Of a stretch of DNA of 64,000 nt, positions 1 through 7,744 are shown piece after piece. A program made the translations under genes and the position numbers. The DNA comes from Burkholderiales bacterium (GTDB lineage Bacteria > Pseudomonadota > Gammaproteobacteria > Burkholderiales > Casimicrobiaceae): NCBI GenBank assembly GCA_015075645.1, contig JABTUF010000004.1, positions 62,001 to 126,000 on the forward strand, given 5' to 3'. Numbering within the stretch: the stretch's first letter is position 1; every line of letters starts with the position of its first letter. The notes under the pieces are model-generated. The model was not told the origin of the DNA and ran no database searches. It saw nothing but the letters and a program-made list of their open reading frames with translations.

Positions 1-285
1 GAGGATCGCCGTGAGGAGCGTGCCCAGGAAGAGCGCGGCGAAGCCGAGCTTGGCGACGCGCACGACGCCGCGATCCGGCGAGTTGGCCTCGGTGATGTGC
101 TCCATCACCAGCCACACCAGCGCGAAGGTCGCGAGCGCGGTGTCGACCGCGTAGAGCGCGACCAGCGAGGGCGGCGACCAGCCGAGGAACAGCATCCCGG
201 CGATCGGCGCCACGTTCGCCGCGATGAGTGGCAGCAGGTCGACGCGCTCGGGCTTCGTCGGAGCAACCACCGCGGGTTCGGTCAT
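1..285 (-). CDS. Membrane protein, partial (C-terminus beyond left edge)
   Basis: The reverse strand reads an open frame from an ATG at 285 off the left edge, about 95 codons. The protein starts MTEPAVVAPTKPERVDLLPL and holds at least three hydrophobic stretches (LIAANVAPIAGMLFLGW, LVALYAVDTALATFALVWLV, LGFAALFLGTLLTAIL), so it is an inner-membrane protein. The pattern of an N-terminal LIAANxxPxxGxLFLGW followed by a helix leading to a polar stretch resembles DUF6498-type proteins of unknown function; that is recall, not a search. The 285 bases between this start and the next gene are non-coding and separate two divergent starts, so they probably hold both promoters; I see no clear box. Confidence 0.6.
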   Translation of the reverse strand, partial: MTEPAVVAPTKPERVDLLPLIAANVAPIAGMLFLGWSPPSLVALYAVDTALATFALVWLVMEHITEANSPDRGVVRVAKLGFAALFLGTLLTAIL

Positions 286-570
286 CGCCGGCAGTTCCGT
301 CGAAGCATCGGCGCGACGATACGCCGGCTCGGCCGCGGGGTCGATACCCGGTCCGACCGCGTTCGGGTCATTCCGGTGGATGAACTGCATTGCCGCCGAT
401 GTCCGCTGGATCGCGACCAGGCGGCGCAACCCCGAAGGTCGCCAGCCTCAGGCAGCCTCCGGACCGTCTCGCGATCGGAGCCAGCCCTCAGGTACGCCGC
501 TGGCGAAACCGGTTGCAATCCTCGCCGCCGCCGGGACAATCCAGTCCACCCCTCCTCCCGCGCCGCTTCG

Positions 571-1218
571 ATGACTCCTGCCGTCGTCCTCGGTGTCGTC
601 CTGCTCGCGATCTACTGGGCGTGGATCGCGCTCTTCTTCGCCCGCGTGCGGCCCTGGCTGATGGCGCGCCTCGGCAGCCGGCTGGGCGTGCGCGTGCGCG
701 AATCGTTGAACCCGCTCGACGCCGGCACCTGGGGCGCGTCCGGCCGCGGCGCGTCGCTGCCGAAGTCCGGCATCGTGATGGCCGCGGACCTCGCGATCCT
801 GCTCGTCGGCGTGGTGGGCGTCGCCGCGCTGCTCTTCATCCCGGCGTTCCTCGTGGCCGACAGCGGCGCGCTGCTGCCCCTCGAGGCGCGACTCACCGGG
901 CGCGGTGTGGAACTGCGCGTGTCAGGCACGGCCGAGATGACCTCGGCGCATCCGGTGGCGCCGTTGCCGGTCGAGGTCGCGAACAGTGGTGTCGAACCGC
1001 TGCGCGACTGCTACGCGATGGTCGACGGGTATTCGGCGCAGAACGGCTACCTGCACGGCCGCTCCGCACGCTTCGATCTCGCGGTCGGCGGGCGGATTCG
1101 CGTGCCGCTCGCGCTGGAGGCGATGCGGCCGTCAGCGGGTTCGTACGACTTCCGGCTCAAGCTCGAATGCGCGAACGAACGGCTCGCGACGGCGGGGGCA
1201 ACGCTTCGCGTGCGCTGA
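571..1218 (+). CDS. Hypothetical membrane-anchored protein
   Basis: A 215-residue protein. I start it at the ATG at 571, not at the open frame's first ATG at 97, because codons 97-570 lie over the divergent gene and intergenic DNA and are Arg-rich. It has a first membrane helix at residues 3-23 (VVLGVVLLAIYWAWIALFF), a basic loop, a second helix near 70-93 (DLAILLVGVVGVAALLFIPAFLV), then about 120 residues probably outside the membrane with a beta-sandwich look (VEVANSGVEPLRDCYAMVDG, RIRVPLALEAM). The two lone Cys of this domain could pair. I do not recognise a family. It is followed by REP-like palindromes. Confidence 0.6.
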   Translation: MTPAVVLGVVLLAIYWAWIALFFARVRPWLMARLGSRLGVRVRESLNPLDAGTWGASGRGASLPKSGIVMAADLAILLVGVVGVAALLFIPAFLVADSGALLPLEARLTGRGVELRVSGTAEMTSAHPVAPLPVEVANSGVEPLRDCYAMVDGYSAQNGYLHGRSARFDLAVGGRIRVPLALEAMRPSAGSYDFRLKLECANERLATAGATLRVR

Positions 1219-1227
1219 CGCGATTCC

Positions 1228-1361
1228 GTGGGTCGGCCTTCAGGCCGACACCGCATCCCGTAGGTCGGCCTTCAGGCCGACGCCTTTCGCTGCCATGCGC
1301 ACGAACTCCGTCGGGCTGAAGCCCGACCCACCCCTCCCCGTGGGTCGGCCTTCAGGCCGAC
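1228..1361. repeat. REP-like palindrome cluster (4 copies)
   Basis: Four 22-base units at 1228-1249, 1260-1281, 1310-1331 and 1340-1361. Plus-oriented units have the hairpin core TCGGCCTTCAGGCCGA; the unit at 1310 is inverted and, read on its own strand, has TCGGGCTTCAGCCCGA. The 5' flank GTGGG or GTAGG is conserved. The cluster sits between converging genes, typical of BIME-like mosaics, which can act as mRNA 3' stabilisers or transcription end structures. Confidence 0.85.
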
Positions 1362-1387
1362 GCCTTGCCTTCAAACCGAGCCCTTCG

Positions 1388-2572
1388 CTACTTGCGCAAC
1401 GCGTCGATGCCTTCCGCGACGCCGGAGAGCGTCAGCGGGAACATCCGCGGCCCGAGCGTCTTCAGCACGATCTGCGTCGAGCGCGTGTACTCCCACGCGC
1501 GCGGCGGCTCCGGATTGAGCCAGATGCGGTGCCGGAAGTGCTCGAACAGGCGCGTGAGCCACGCGAGTCCCGGCTCGTCGTTGTCGTACTCGACGCTGCC
1601 GTGCGTCTCGAGGAGTTCGTAGGGACTCATCGCCGCGTCGCCGACGATGACGACGCGCCAGTCGGGGCCGTAGGTGCGGATCAACTCCAGCGTCGAGGTG
1701 CGCTCGCTGCGGCGGCGCTGGTTGTCGCGCCACACGTGGTCGTAGATGCAGTTGTGGAAGTAGAAGTGCTCGAGGTGGCGGAACTCGCTCTTCGCCGCCG
1801 AGAAGAGCTGCTCGCAGGCCTCGACGTGCGGATCCATCGACCCGCCGACGTCGAGGAACAGCAGCACCTTCACCCGGTTGCGCCGCTCGGGCTGGAGCTT
1901 CAAGTCGAGCCAGCCGGCGTTGCGCGCGGTGCCCTCGATCGTGCCGTCGAGGTCGAGCTCCTCCGGCACGCCCTCGCGCGCGAACTTGCGCAGGCGCCGC
2001 AGCGCGACCTTGAGGTTGCGCGTGTTGAGCTCGACGTCGCCGTCGAGGTTCGCGAACTCGCGCGCGTCCCACACCTTGACCGCGCGGCGCGAGCCGCCCT
2101 CCGACTGCCCGATGCGGATGCCTTCCGGGTGGTAGCCGTAGGCGCCGAACGGGCTCGTGCCGCCGGTGCCGATCCACTTGCTGCCGCCGGCGTGACGCTT
2201 GCGCTGCTCGGCGAGCCGCTCCTTGAAGCGCTCCATCAGCTTGTCGAGGCCGCCCAGCGCCTCGACCATGCGCTTGTCCTCCTCGGAGAGCGTGCGCATG
2301 AACTCGCGCTTCAGCCACTCCTCGGGGATCTTCGCGCGGATGTCGAAGATCGCGTCCACGCCCTTGAAGTAGCTGCCGAACGCGAGGTCGAAGCGGTCGA
2401 AGTGCTGCTCGTCCTTCACCAGCGTCGCGCGCGCGAGCGTGTGGAAGTCGTCGATCGACAGCGAGACGACGCGCGCCTCGAGCGCCTCGAGCAGCGTCAG
2501 GAATTCCCGCGTGCTGACCGGCAGCCGGAACGACTTGAGGTGCAGGAAAAAGTCGACGAGCACGATGCGCAT
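1388..2572 (-). CDS. VWA domain protein, CoxE-like
   Basis: A 394-residue cytoplasmic protein of the CoxE-like von Willebrand A group. The C-terminal half carries the MIDAS-type segment LLFLDVGGSMDPHVEACEQ, where Gly replaces the usual Ser in the DxSxS motif, followed by strands and helices of a VWA fold. The N-terminal half is charged and helical. Proteins of this kind work with MoxR-family AAA+ ATPases to mature or insert cofactors in partner enzymes; the MoxR gene lies about 1.7 kb upstream on the same strand (4311-5153), separated by GNAT and UbiA-type genes and a repeat cluster. The client protein is unknown. Confidence 0.8.
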   Translation of the reverse strand: MRIVLVDFFLHLKSFRLPVSTREFLTLLEALEARVVSLSIDDFHTLARATLVKDEQHFDRFDLAFGSYFKGVDAIFDIRAKIPEEWLKREFMRTLSEEDKRMVEALGGLDKLMERFKERLAEQRKRHAGGSKWIGTGGTSPFGAYGYHPEGIRIGQSEGGSRRAVKVWDAREFANLDGDVELNTRNLKVALRRLRKFAREGVPEELDLDGTIEGTARNAGWLDLKLQPERRNRVKVLLFLDVGGSMDPHVEACEQLFSAAKSEFRHLEHFYFHNCIYDHVWRDNQRRRSERTSTLELIRTYGPDWRVVIVGDAAMSPYELLETHGSVEYDNDEPGLAWLTRLFEHFRHRIWLNPEPPRAWEYTRSTQIVLKTLGPRMFPLTLSGVAEGIDALRK

Positions 2573-2611
2573 GGTGCGGAAGGGCGCGAGCGATTGTACG
2601 CCGGGGGGGCG

Positions 2612-3505
2612 TCAGAGGACGAGGCCGAGCGCCACCAGGGCCGGCGTCGAGAGGCACACGATCGCGTTGCGGCCCAGGGCCGGCGCGAGCGCCGCCGGAT
2701 CGTCGGCGTGCTTCACGGCGTCACGCGTCACCAGGAGCGCGAGCGGAGAGGTGAGCAACCCCAGCAGGCACGGCAAGGGCAAAGCGTTCCAGACGACGGC
2801 GGCGGCGAGTATCGTCGCGTAGGCGAGCGCGTACAGCGCCGCGAGCACCCGCGCGGCGCGTGGCCGACCCCACGCGATCGGCGCGTGGCGCCGGCCGGCG
2901 ATGCGGTCCGCCTCGACGTCGGGAAACTGGTTGAGCAGCAGCAGCGCGTCGACCAGGAAGAACGGTACGAGCGCGGCGACGCCGGCGATCGCGTCGTAGC
3001 GCTCCGCGGCCGCGATGTGCGTTCCGACGACGACGAGCGGCCCGAATCCCAGGCCGGGCGCGATCAGGCAGGCGACCGGGTGGCGCGTGAGCCAGGTCGT
3101 GTACGCGAGCACGAGCGCGACTCCCATGACGCCGAGCGGAACGAGTGCCCGCCCCCGCTCGGCCACCAGCCACAGGCCGCTCGAGACCGCCACGACGAGC
3201 GCGAGCACCGCGACCGCCAGCGCGATCGGCGCGGCCGAAGGATCGGCGGGAAGCGTGCCGCTCCCGCCCGAGTACGGCGTGCGCGCAGTGCGAAGGTCGA
3301 GCCCGCTGCGGAAGTCGAGGTACTCGTTCAGCGCGTTGACGCTGACATGTGCCGCGAGCGCGGCGATCAATGCCAGGGCGGCGTGGCGCCACGCGACCTC
3401 CCCGGTCGCCTGATGGGCGGTCGCGATGCCGAGCCCGACGCACACGACGGTGAGCGCGAGGAACGGCACGCGCATCGGACCGAACAGACGCCTGGTCGCG
3501 TTCAT
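2612..3505 (-). CDS. UbiA-family prenyltransferase (MenA-like)
   Basis: A 297-residue integral membrane protein with about eight or nine hydrophobic helices. The two Asp-rich motifs of the family are present: NEYLDFRSGLD at residues 60-70 and NQFPDVEADRIAGR in the second half; these bind Mg2+ and the prenyl diphosphate. The spacing and the NQFPD form resemble 1,4-dihydroxy-2-naphthoate prenyltransferases (MenA) more than UbiA, but no menaquinone gene lies nearby, so the aromatic acceptor is open. It lies between a GNAT gene and the VWA gene on the same strand with a 39-bp gap to the latter. Confidence 0.75.
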   Translation of the reverse strand: MNATRRLFGPMRVPFLALTVVCVGLGIATAHQATGEVAWRHAALALIAALAAHVSVNALNEYLDFRSGLDLRTARTPYSGGSGTLPADPSAAPIALAVAVLALVVAVSSGLWLVAERGRALVPLGVMGVALVLAYTTWLTRHPVACLIAPGLGFGPLVVVGTHIAAAERYDAIAGVAALVPFFLVDALLLLNQFPDVEADRIAGRRHAPIAWGRPRAARVLAALYALAYATILAAAVVWNALPLPCLLGLLTSPLALLVTRDAVKHADDPAALAPALGRNAIVCLSTPALVALGLVL

Positions 3506-3536
3506 CGCGGCGCGCCGCCTGCGCCCGGGCCCCGGT

Positions 3537-4130
3537 TCAGCGCGGCTTGTCGAGCTGGAAGCTGAGGTGCCGCTTCACCGCCGGCCACTCGCCGTCGATG
3601 ATCGAGAACACCACGGTGTCGCGCCTCGACCCGTCGGCGAGGAGCTGGTGGTTGCGCAGCACGCCGTCCTGCTTCGCGCCGAGCCGCGCGATCGCCTCGC
3701 GGCTCGCGAAGTTGAACCAGTGCGTGCGGAACTCGACCGCGATGCAGCCGAGCGTCTCGAACGCGTGCGTGAGCAGCATCAGCTTGCACTCGGTGTTCAC
3801 CGCGGTGCGCTGGACGCGCTTCGCGTACCAGGTGTGCCCGATCTCGAGGCGGCGGTTCGCGGCGTCGACGTTGAAGTAGCGCGTGCACCCCGAGACGGCG
3901 CCGGACGCGTCGCGCACCACGAACGGCATCGCGCCCAGGCGCTCGCGCATGTCGAGCGCCGCCGCCACGTACTGCGTCATCCGGTCCGGCGCGGCGACGC
4001 CGGTGTACCAGAGCCGCCACAGCTCGCCGTCGGAGGCCGCCGCCGCGAGCGAATCGGCGTGCGTTGCCGCAAGCGGCTCGAGCGTCGCATGGCGCCCCTT
4101 CAACGTGACCGGCTCGATGAAACGCGCCAT
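3537..4130 (-). CDS. GNAT N-acetyltransferase, RimJ/RimL-like
   Basis: A 197-residue soluble protein of the GNAT fold in its RimJ/RimL (Acetyltransf_3) form: N-terminal LKGRHATLEPLAATHADSL, central strand with a GCTRYFNVD segment, then RLEIGHTWYAKRVQRTAVNTECKLMLLTHAFE, which contains the acetyl-CoA binding arm, and FNFASREAIARLGAKQDGVLRNHQ near the end. It would transfer acetyl from acetyl-CoA to a protein N-terminus or small amine. I start at the ATG at 4130, since upstream in-frame codons are repeat DNA. It is 31 bp ahead of the prenyltransferase gene. Confidence 0.8.
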   Translation of the reverse strand: MARFIEPVTLKGRHATLEPLAATHADSLAAAASDGELWRLWYTGVAAPDRMTQYVAAALDMRERLGAMPFVVRDASGAVSGCTRYFNVDAANRRLEIGHTWYAKRVQRTAVNTECKLMLLTHAFETLGCIAVEFRTHWFNFASREAIARLGAKQDGVLRNHQLLADGSRRDTVVFSIIDGEWPAVKRHLSFQLDKPR

Positions 4131-4141
4131 TCCTTCTCCCC

Positions 4142-4301
4142 GTGGGCCGGCGTTCAGGCCGGCATTGCCTCGTCCCGTCGGGCTGAAGCCCGACCCACCG
4201 CCCCATCCTGTGGGTCGGCCTTCAGGCCGACACTGCGTCGCGCCGTCGGGCTGAAGCCCGACCCACAACGGCCAATTGCGTCGGGCTGAAGCCCGACCCA
4301 C
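4142..4301. repeat. REP-like palindrome cluster (5 copies)
   Basis: Units at 4142-4163 (degenerate), 4177-4198, 4210-4231, 4245-4266 and 4280-4301. Plus-oriented copies carry TCGGCCTTCAGGCCGA and inverted copies carry, on the other strand, TCGGGCTTCAGCCCGA. The cluster fills the gap between the MoxR stop and the GNAT start, splitting what looks like one leftward transcript. Confidence 0.85.
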
Positions 4302-4310
4302 AGCAGCGTC

Positions 4311-5153
4311 CTACCGCCCCGCCCGCGCCATGAACGCGACCCGCTCGAACAGGTGGACGTCCTGCTCGTTCTTGAGGAGTGCGCCGTGCAGCGGCGGGAT
4401 GACCGCGCGGCGGTCGGCGCTGTGCAGCGCCTCGGGCGGGATGTCCTCGGCGAGCAGCAGCTTCAGCCAGTCGAGGAGCTCGGAGGTCGACGGCTTCTTC
4501 TTGAGCCCCGGCACCTCGCGCAGCCCGAAGAACACCTCCAGCGCCTCGGCGAGCAGCGCCTTCTTCAGCCCCGGGTAGTGGACGTCGACGATCTTCGTCA
4601 TCGTCTCGCGGTCGGGGAAGCGGATGTAATGGAAGAAGCAGCGGCGCAGGAACGCGTCTGGCAGCTCCTTCTCGTTGTTCGACGTGATGACGACGAGCGG
4701 CCGGTGGCGCGCCTCGATCGTGCGGTGGAGTTCGTAGACGTAGAACTCCATCCGGTCCAACTCGCGCAGCAGGTCGTTGGGGAACTCGATGTCGGCCTTG
4801 TCGATCTCGTCGATCAGCACGACGGCGGGCGTCTCGCACTCGAACGCCTCCCACAGCACGCCCTTCTTCACGTAGTTCGCGATGTCGGCGACCTTCGACT
4901 CGCCCAACTGCGAATCGCGCAGCCGCGACACCGCGTCGTACTCGTAGAGCCCCTGCTGCGCCTTGGTGGTCGACTTGACGTGCCACTGGTAGAGCGGGCG
5001 CCCGAGACTGCGCGCCACCTCGATCGCGAGGAGCGTCTTGCCGGTGCCCGGCTCGCCCTTGACGAGGAGCGGGCGCTCGAGCGCGATCGCCGCGTTCACC
5101 GCGAGCTTCAAGTCGTCGGTGGCGACGTAGGAATCGGTGCCTTCGAAGCGCAT
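4311..5153 (-). CDS. MoxR-family AAA+ ATPase
   Basis: A 280-residue AAA+ ATPase. Walker A is GEPGTGKT near residues 37-44, Walker B is VLIDEIDKAD near 112-121, sensor 1 is VITSNNEKELPDAFLRRC near 153-170. The short arm after the lid, with LKKKPSTSELLDWLKLL, is usual for the CoxD/MoxR group. These ATPases act as chaperones with VWA proteins; the CoxE-like VWA gene downstream on the same strand fits this. The start at 5153 (MRFEGTDSYVATDDLKLAVN) matches the family's usual beginning. Confidence 0.9.
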   Translation of the reverse strand: MRFEGTDSYVATDDLKLAVNAAIALERPLLVKGEPGTGKTLLAIEVARSLGRPLYQWHVKSTTKAQQGLYEYDAVSRLRDSQLGESKVADIANYVKKGVLWEAFECETPAVVLIDEIDKADIEFPNDLLRELDRMEFYVYELHRTIEARHRPLVVITSNNEKELPDAFLRRCFFHYIRFPDRETMTKIVDVHYPGLKKALLAEALEVFFGLREVPGLKKKPSTSELLDWLKLLLAEDIPPEALHSADRRAVIPPLHGALLKNEQDVHLFERVAFMARAGR

Positions 5154-5208
5154 GGCGGAAACGATCGCGGGGGAAACGCCGATGATACCGCGCCGTCGAT
5201 CTCGCGCT

Positions 5209-5538
5209 TCAGCCGGCGACGGCCTGGAGGAGCCAGAGCGTCGCCATGCCGGCCGCGAGCGTCTTCAGCGTGCTGTGCGTGAAATACGCGACGACGGCTG
5301 CGAGGATCGCCGCGGGGATGCGCGGATTCATCCCCGCCAATGCACCGGCCGCCGAAGGTGTCAGCACCATCGGCAGCACCAGCGCGGTGAGCATCGCCGC
5401 CGGCACGTAGCGCAGGGCACGCGCGAGCAATGGCGGCATCTCGCGGTTCGCGAAGAACGCGATGAACGACAGGCGCGACAGGTAGTTGAGCGCGCCCACC
5501 GCGAGGATCACGATCCAGAGCGTCAGCGAGTCTTGCAT
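5209..5538 (-). CDS. azlD: AzlD-family small membrane subunit
   Basis: A 109-residue protein with three to four helices, of the AzlD family (branched-chain amino acid transport, small subunit). The ATG at 5538 overlaps the end of the azlC-type gene by 16 bases, so the two are translationally coupled. The AzlC-AzlD pair exports branched-chain amino acids in characterised members; the substrate here is inferred from family only. Confidence 0.85.
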   Translation of the reverse strand: MQDSLTLWIVILAVGALNYLSRLSFIAFFANREMPPLLARALRYVPAAMLTALVLPMVLTPSAAGALAGMNPRIPAAILAAVVAYFTHSTLKTLAAGMATLWLLQAVAG

Positions 5539-6230
5539 CGTTCCGCCGAGAGGTCGACGAGCGTGCCCGCGACGATGCCGATCAGTCCCGCCGCGACCAG
5601 GTTGAGACGCATCGGGAGCCCGGCGAGCGCGAGCACCGCCGCACCGGCCACGGCCGCGGCGATGATCGACGGCACGCTGCGGAAGAGCGGCGCGACCAGC
5701 GCGATGAAGCACAACGGCACCGCGAAGTCGAGCGACCACGACGCGGGGATCGACGCTCCGGCGAAGTACCCGGTCATGTTGGTCACGATCCAGTTCAGGT
5801 AGATCGCGACGCCGCTGCCGAGGAAATGGAGCCCGCCGCCGCGCGGGTCGTCCTTCGCGTGGAACCGCCGGATCGCCGCCGCGAACGCCTGGTCGGTGAG
5901 CAGGAACGCGAGCCCGCGCTGCCACGATTTCGGCAACGGTCGCAGGTACGGCGCCATCGACGCGCTGTACATCAGGAAGCGCAGGCCCAGCACGAAGCAG
6001 GTGAGCACGATGATCGCGACCGGCGCGTTCGCCGCGTAGAGCTGCGCCGCGAGGATCTGCGCCGCGCCCGAGAAGATGACGAGCGCCATGCCCAGCGCGA
6101 CGAGCCAGTCCGCGCCCGCCGACGCCGCGCCGACCCCGCACACGACGCCGAACGGGGCGAGCCCGACGCAGGCGGGCAGCATGTCGACGAAGCCCTCGCG
6201 GAAGTCCTTGGTGGCGACGAGGTGGCGCAT
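5523..6230 (-). CDS. azlC: AzlC-family branched-chain amino acid exporter
   Basis: A 235-residue membrane protein with the AzlC signature FREGFVDMLPACVGLAPFGVVCGVGA at the N-terminus and the later segment LTDQAFAAAIRRF. About seven hydrophobic helices are visible. It is the large subunit of an AzlCD exporter (family knowledge: efflux of Leu/Ile/Val or analogues). The ATG at 6230 was chosen since upstream in-frame codons run into intergenic DNA. It is cotranscribed with azlD, which overlaps its 3' end. Confidence 0.88.
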   Translation of the reverse strand: MRHLVATKDFREGFVDMLPACVGLAPFGVVCGVGAASAGADWLVALGMALVIFSGAAQILAAQLYAANAPVAIIVLTCFVLGLRFLMYSASMAPYLRPLPKSWQRGLAFLLTDQAFAAAIRRFHAKDDPRGGGLHFLGSGVAIYLNWIVTNMTGYFAGASIPASWSLDFAVPLCFIALVAPLFRSVPSIIAAAVAGAAVLALAGLPMRLNLVAAGLIGIVAGTLVDLSAERCKTR

Positions 6231-6303
6231 GGGAAGAGAACGCGAGGATCGCGAGAGGGTGGAGCCGCACCCTCCGCGCGTCGGGAAGTCGAATGTTACG
6301 TGA

Positions 6304-6489
6304 GCCCCGCCTCGCGGCGGCCGTCGGCCGACCATCGACCGCCAGCCCGCCTTCGGCCACGTCTCGCACTCGCCGACGCCGAACGCGGACGCGATCGGCG
6401 AACGCCTGCTCGGCGTGCCGTTCCATCCCGGGCTCTCCGACGATGCGGTCGGTGAGATCGCCGCGGCGCTCGCAAGCGCCTTCGGCTGA
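6304..6489 (+). pseudogene. C-terminal remnant of a DegT-type aminotransferase
   Basis: The frame from 6304 to the TGA at 6487-6489 is open only after a stop at 6301. Its last 50 residues (RQPAFGHVSHSPTPNADAIG, then ERLLGVPFHPGLSDDAVGEI) look like the C-terminus of a DegT/DnrJ/EryC1 PLP aminotransferase, where a SLPLHPGLSDxD block ends the fold. No start codon with a ribosome site and no catalytic part is present, so this is a broken gene tail. The family call is by eye and tentative. Confidence 0.4.
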
Positions 6490-6525
6490 TATGCTGCGGG
6501 GCTTCGCATCCCGCGTGCCCGCGCC

Positions 6526-6897
6526 ATGGCAACGAGCCCCGATTCCGGCCAGATCCGCTTCGAACTGAACGAGACGCGCGAGCGCGTCGTCCTGCAATTG
6601 CCCGGCGGCCCGATCACCCTGGGCGCCGCCGAGGTCGAGCGCCTCGCGCTGCAGTTGGGCGATCTTCGCGCGACGATGAACCCGGGGGTCGGCCCGAATC
6701 CGACCGAAGGTTCGTGCCCCGCGCTCGACACGCCGCTCTTCGCCGCGCAGATCACGCCCGACCAGACGCGCGTCGCGCTCGGCGTGCGCACGCCGACGTT
6801 CGGCTGGATCGCGCTCATGCTCGACCGCGGACAGGTCGAGGGGCTCGGCAAGTTCCTCTCCGACACCGCGCCGACGATGGCGCCGCGTCCCCACTGA
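6526..6897 (+). CDS. Hypothetical protein, 123 aa
   Basis: A small soluble protein without a signal or membrane segment. It begins MATSPDSGQIRFELNETRER and holds a beta-rich core (VVLQLPGGPITLGAAEVERLALQLGDLR) and a Pro-rich tail. I do not recognise it. Its stop is 11 bases ahead of the aldolase start, so it is probably the first gene of that operon. A possible promoter -10 (TATGCT) lies around 6489-6494, just after the upstream remnant's stop. Confidence 0.55.
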   Translation: MATSPDSGQIRFELNETRERVVLQLPGGPITLGAAEVERLALQLGDLRATMNPGVGPNPTEGSCPALDTPLFAAQITPDQTRVALGVRTPTFGWIALMLDRGQVEGLGKFLSDTAPTMAPRPH

Positions 6898-6908
6898 CGG
6901 AGGCCGCG

Positions 6909-7712
6909 ATGGACCTGCCGCGCAACGCCTTCAAGCACGCGATCGCCGCCGGACGCACGATTTACGGCGCCTGGCTCATGAGCGGCGCGCCGTCGACCGC
7001 CGAGGCGCTCGGCTGCGCGGGCTTCGACTTCCTCGTCGTCGACATGGAACACGTGCCGGTCGACCCGCCGCAGATGATCGAACTGCTGCGCGCGGTCGCG
7101 GGGACGAACGCCTCGCCGGTCACGCGCGTGCCGTGGAACGACGCGGTGATGGCGAAGCGCGCGCTCGACGCCGGCGCGCAGACGCTCCTGTTCCCGTTCG
7201 TGCAGGACGCGCGCGAGGCCGCGCGCGCGGTCGAGGCCACCCGCTATCCGCCCGACGGCATCCGCGGCGCGGCGGGCGTGCACCGCGCGAGCCGCTACGG
7301 GACGGTGCCCGACTACTTCCGGGTCGCGGCGAGCGAGATCTGCGTCGCCGTGCAGGTCGAGACGCAAGCCGCCCTCGACCAAATCGAGGCGATCGCGCGG
7401 GTGCCGGGCGTCGACACGATCTTCGTCGGGCCGGCCGACCTGTCCGCCTCGATGGGACTGCTGGGCGACGCCGCGCACGCGGACGTGCAGGCGAAGCTCG
7501 CCCACGCCGCGCAGGTCTGCAAACGCCTGGGCAAGCCCGCCGGCATCATCGGCCCGAATCCCGACATGGTCGCGCGCTACGTCGGCTACGGCTACTCCTG
7601 GGTCGCGATCGGCTCGGACATGAGCATGATGATGGGCCGCGCGCAGGAGTGGCTCGGCCAGGCGCGCGGCACGCCGCACGCCTCCGCGCCCTCCGCGCAA
7701 GGGTCCTACTGA
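6909..7712 (+). CDS. HpcH/HpaI-family aldolase
   Basis: A 267-residue class II (metal-dependent) aldolase of the HpcH/HpaI family, which splits 2-keto-3-deoxy sugar acids or related compounds to pyruvate and an aldehyde. Visible family motifs: FLVVDMEHVPVD (active-site strand), RVPWNDAVMAKRALDAGAQTLLFPFVQ, AVQVETQAALDQ (metal-binding Glu) and DTIFVGPADLSASMG (metal Asp and phosphate loop). It heads a block with aldose epimerase, lactonase and GH31 glycosidase, which fits the last step of a non-phosphorylated sugar oxidation route. Sugar acid length cannot be read from sequence. Confidence 0.88.
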   Translation: MDLPRNAFKHAIAAGRTIYGAWLMSGAPSTAEALGCAGFDFLVVDMEHVPVDPPQMIELLRAVAGTNASPVTRVPWNDAVMAKRALDAGAQTLLFPFVQDAREAARAVEATRYPPDGIRGAAGVHRASRYGTVPDYFRVAASEICVAVQVETQAALDQIEAIARVPGVDTIFVGPADLSASMGLLGDAAHADVQAKLAHAAQVCKRLGKPAGIIGPNPDMVARYVGYGYSWVAIGSDMSMMMGRAQEWLGQARGTPHASAPSAQGSY

Positions 7713-7718
7713 CCGCCG

Positions 7719-7744
7719 GGGTGTCAGGCGCGTGTCTGACACCC
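7719..7744. other. Hairpin covering the epimerase start codon
   Basis: GGGTGTCAG (7719-7727) pairs perfectly with CTGACACCC (7736-7744) around an 8-base loop. The GTG start of the epimerase at 7732 lies in the loop. The stem could act as a weak terminator after the aldolase gene (it lacks a T-run) or hide the start codon of the next gene. Short GTGTCAG/CTGACAC elements are also common dispersed repeats. Confidence 0.5.

Noticed and set aside
97..570. N-terminal extension of the small membrane protein gene
   Set aside because: These codons cover the divergent membrane gene and its leader and are Arg-rich; the natural start is the ATG at 571 just before a membrane helix.
4142..4301. CRISPR-like array of evenly spaced repeats
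   Set aside because: Units alternate in orientation, spacers are only about 10-15 bases and uneven, and no cas gene is present. They are REP-like palindromes.
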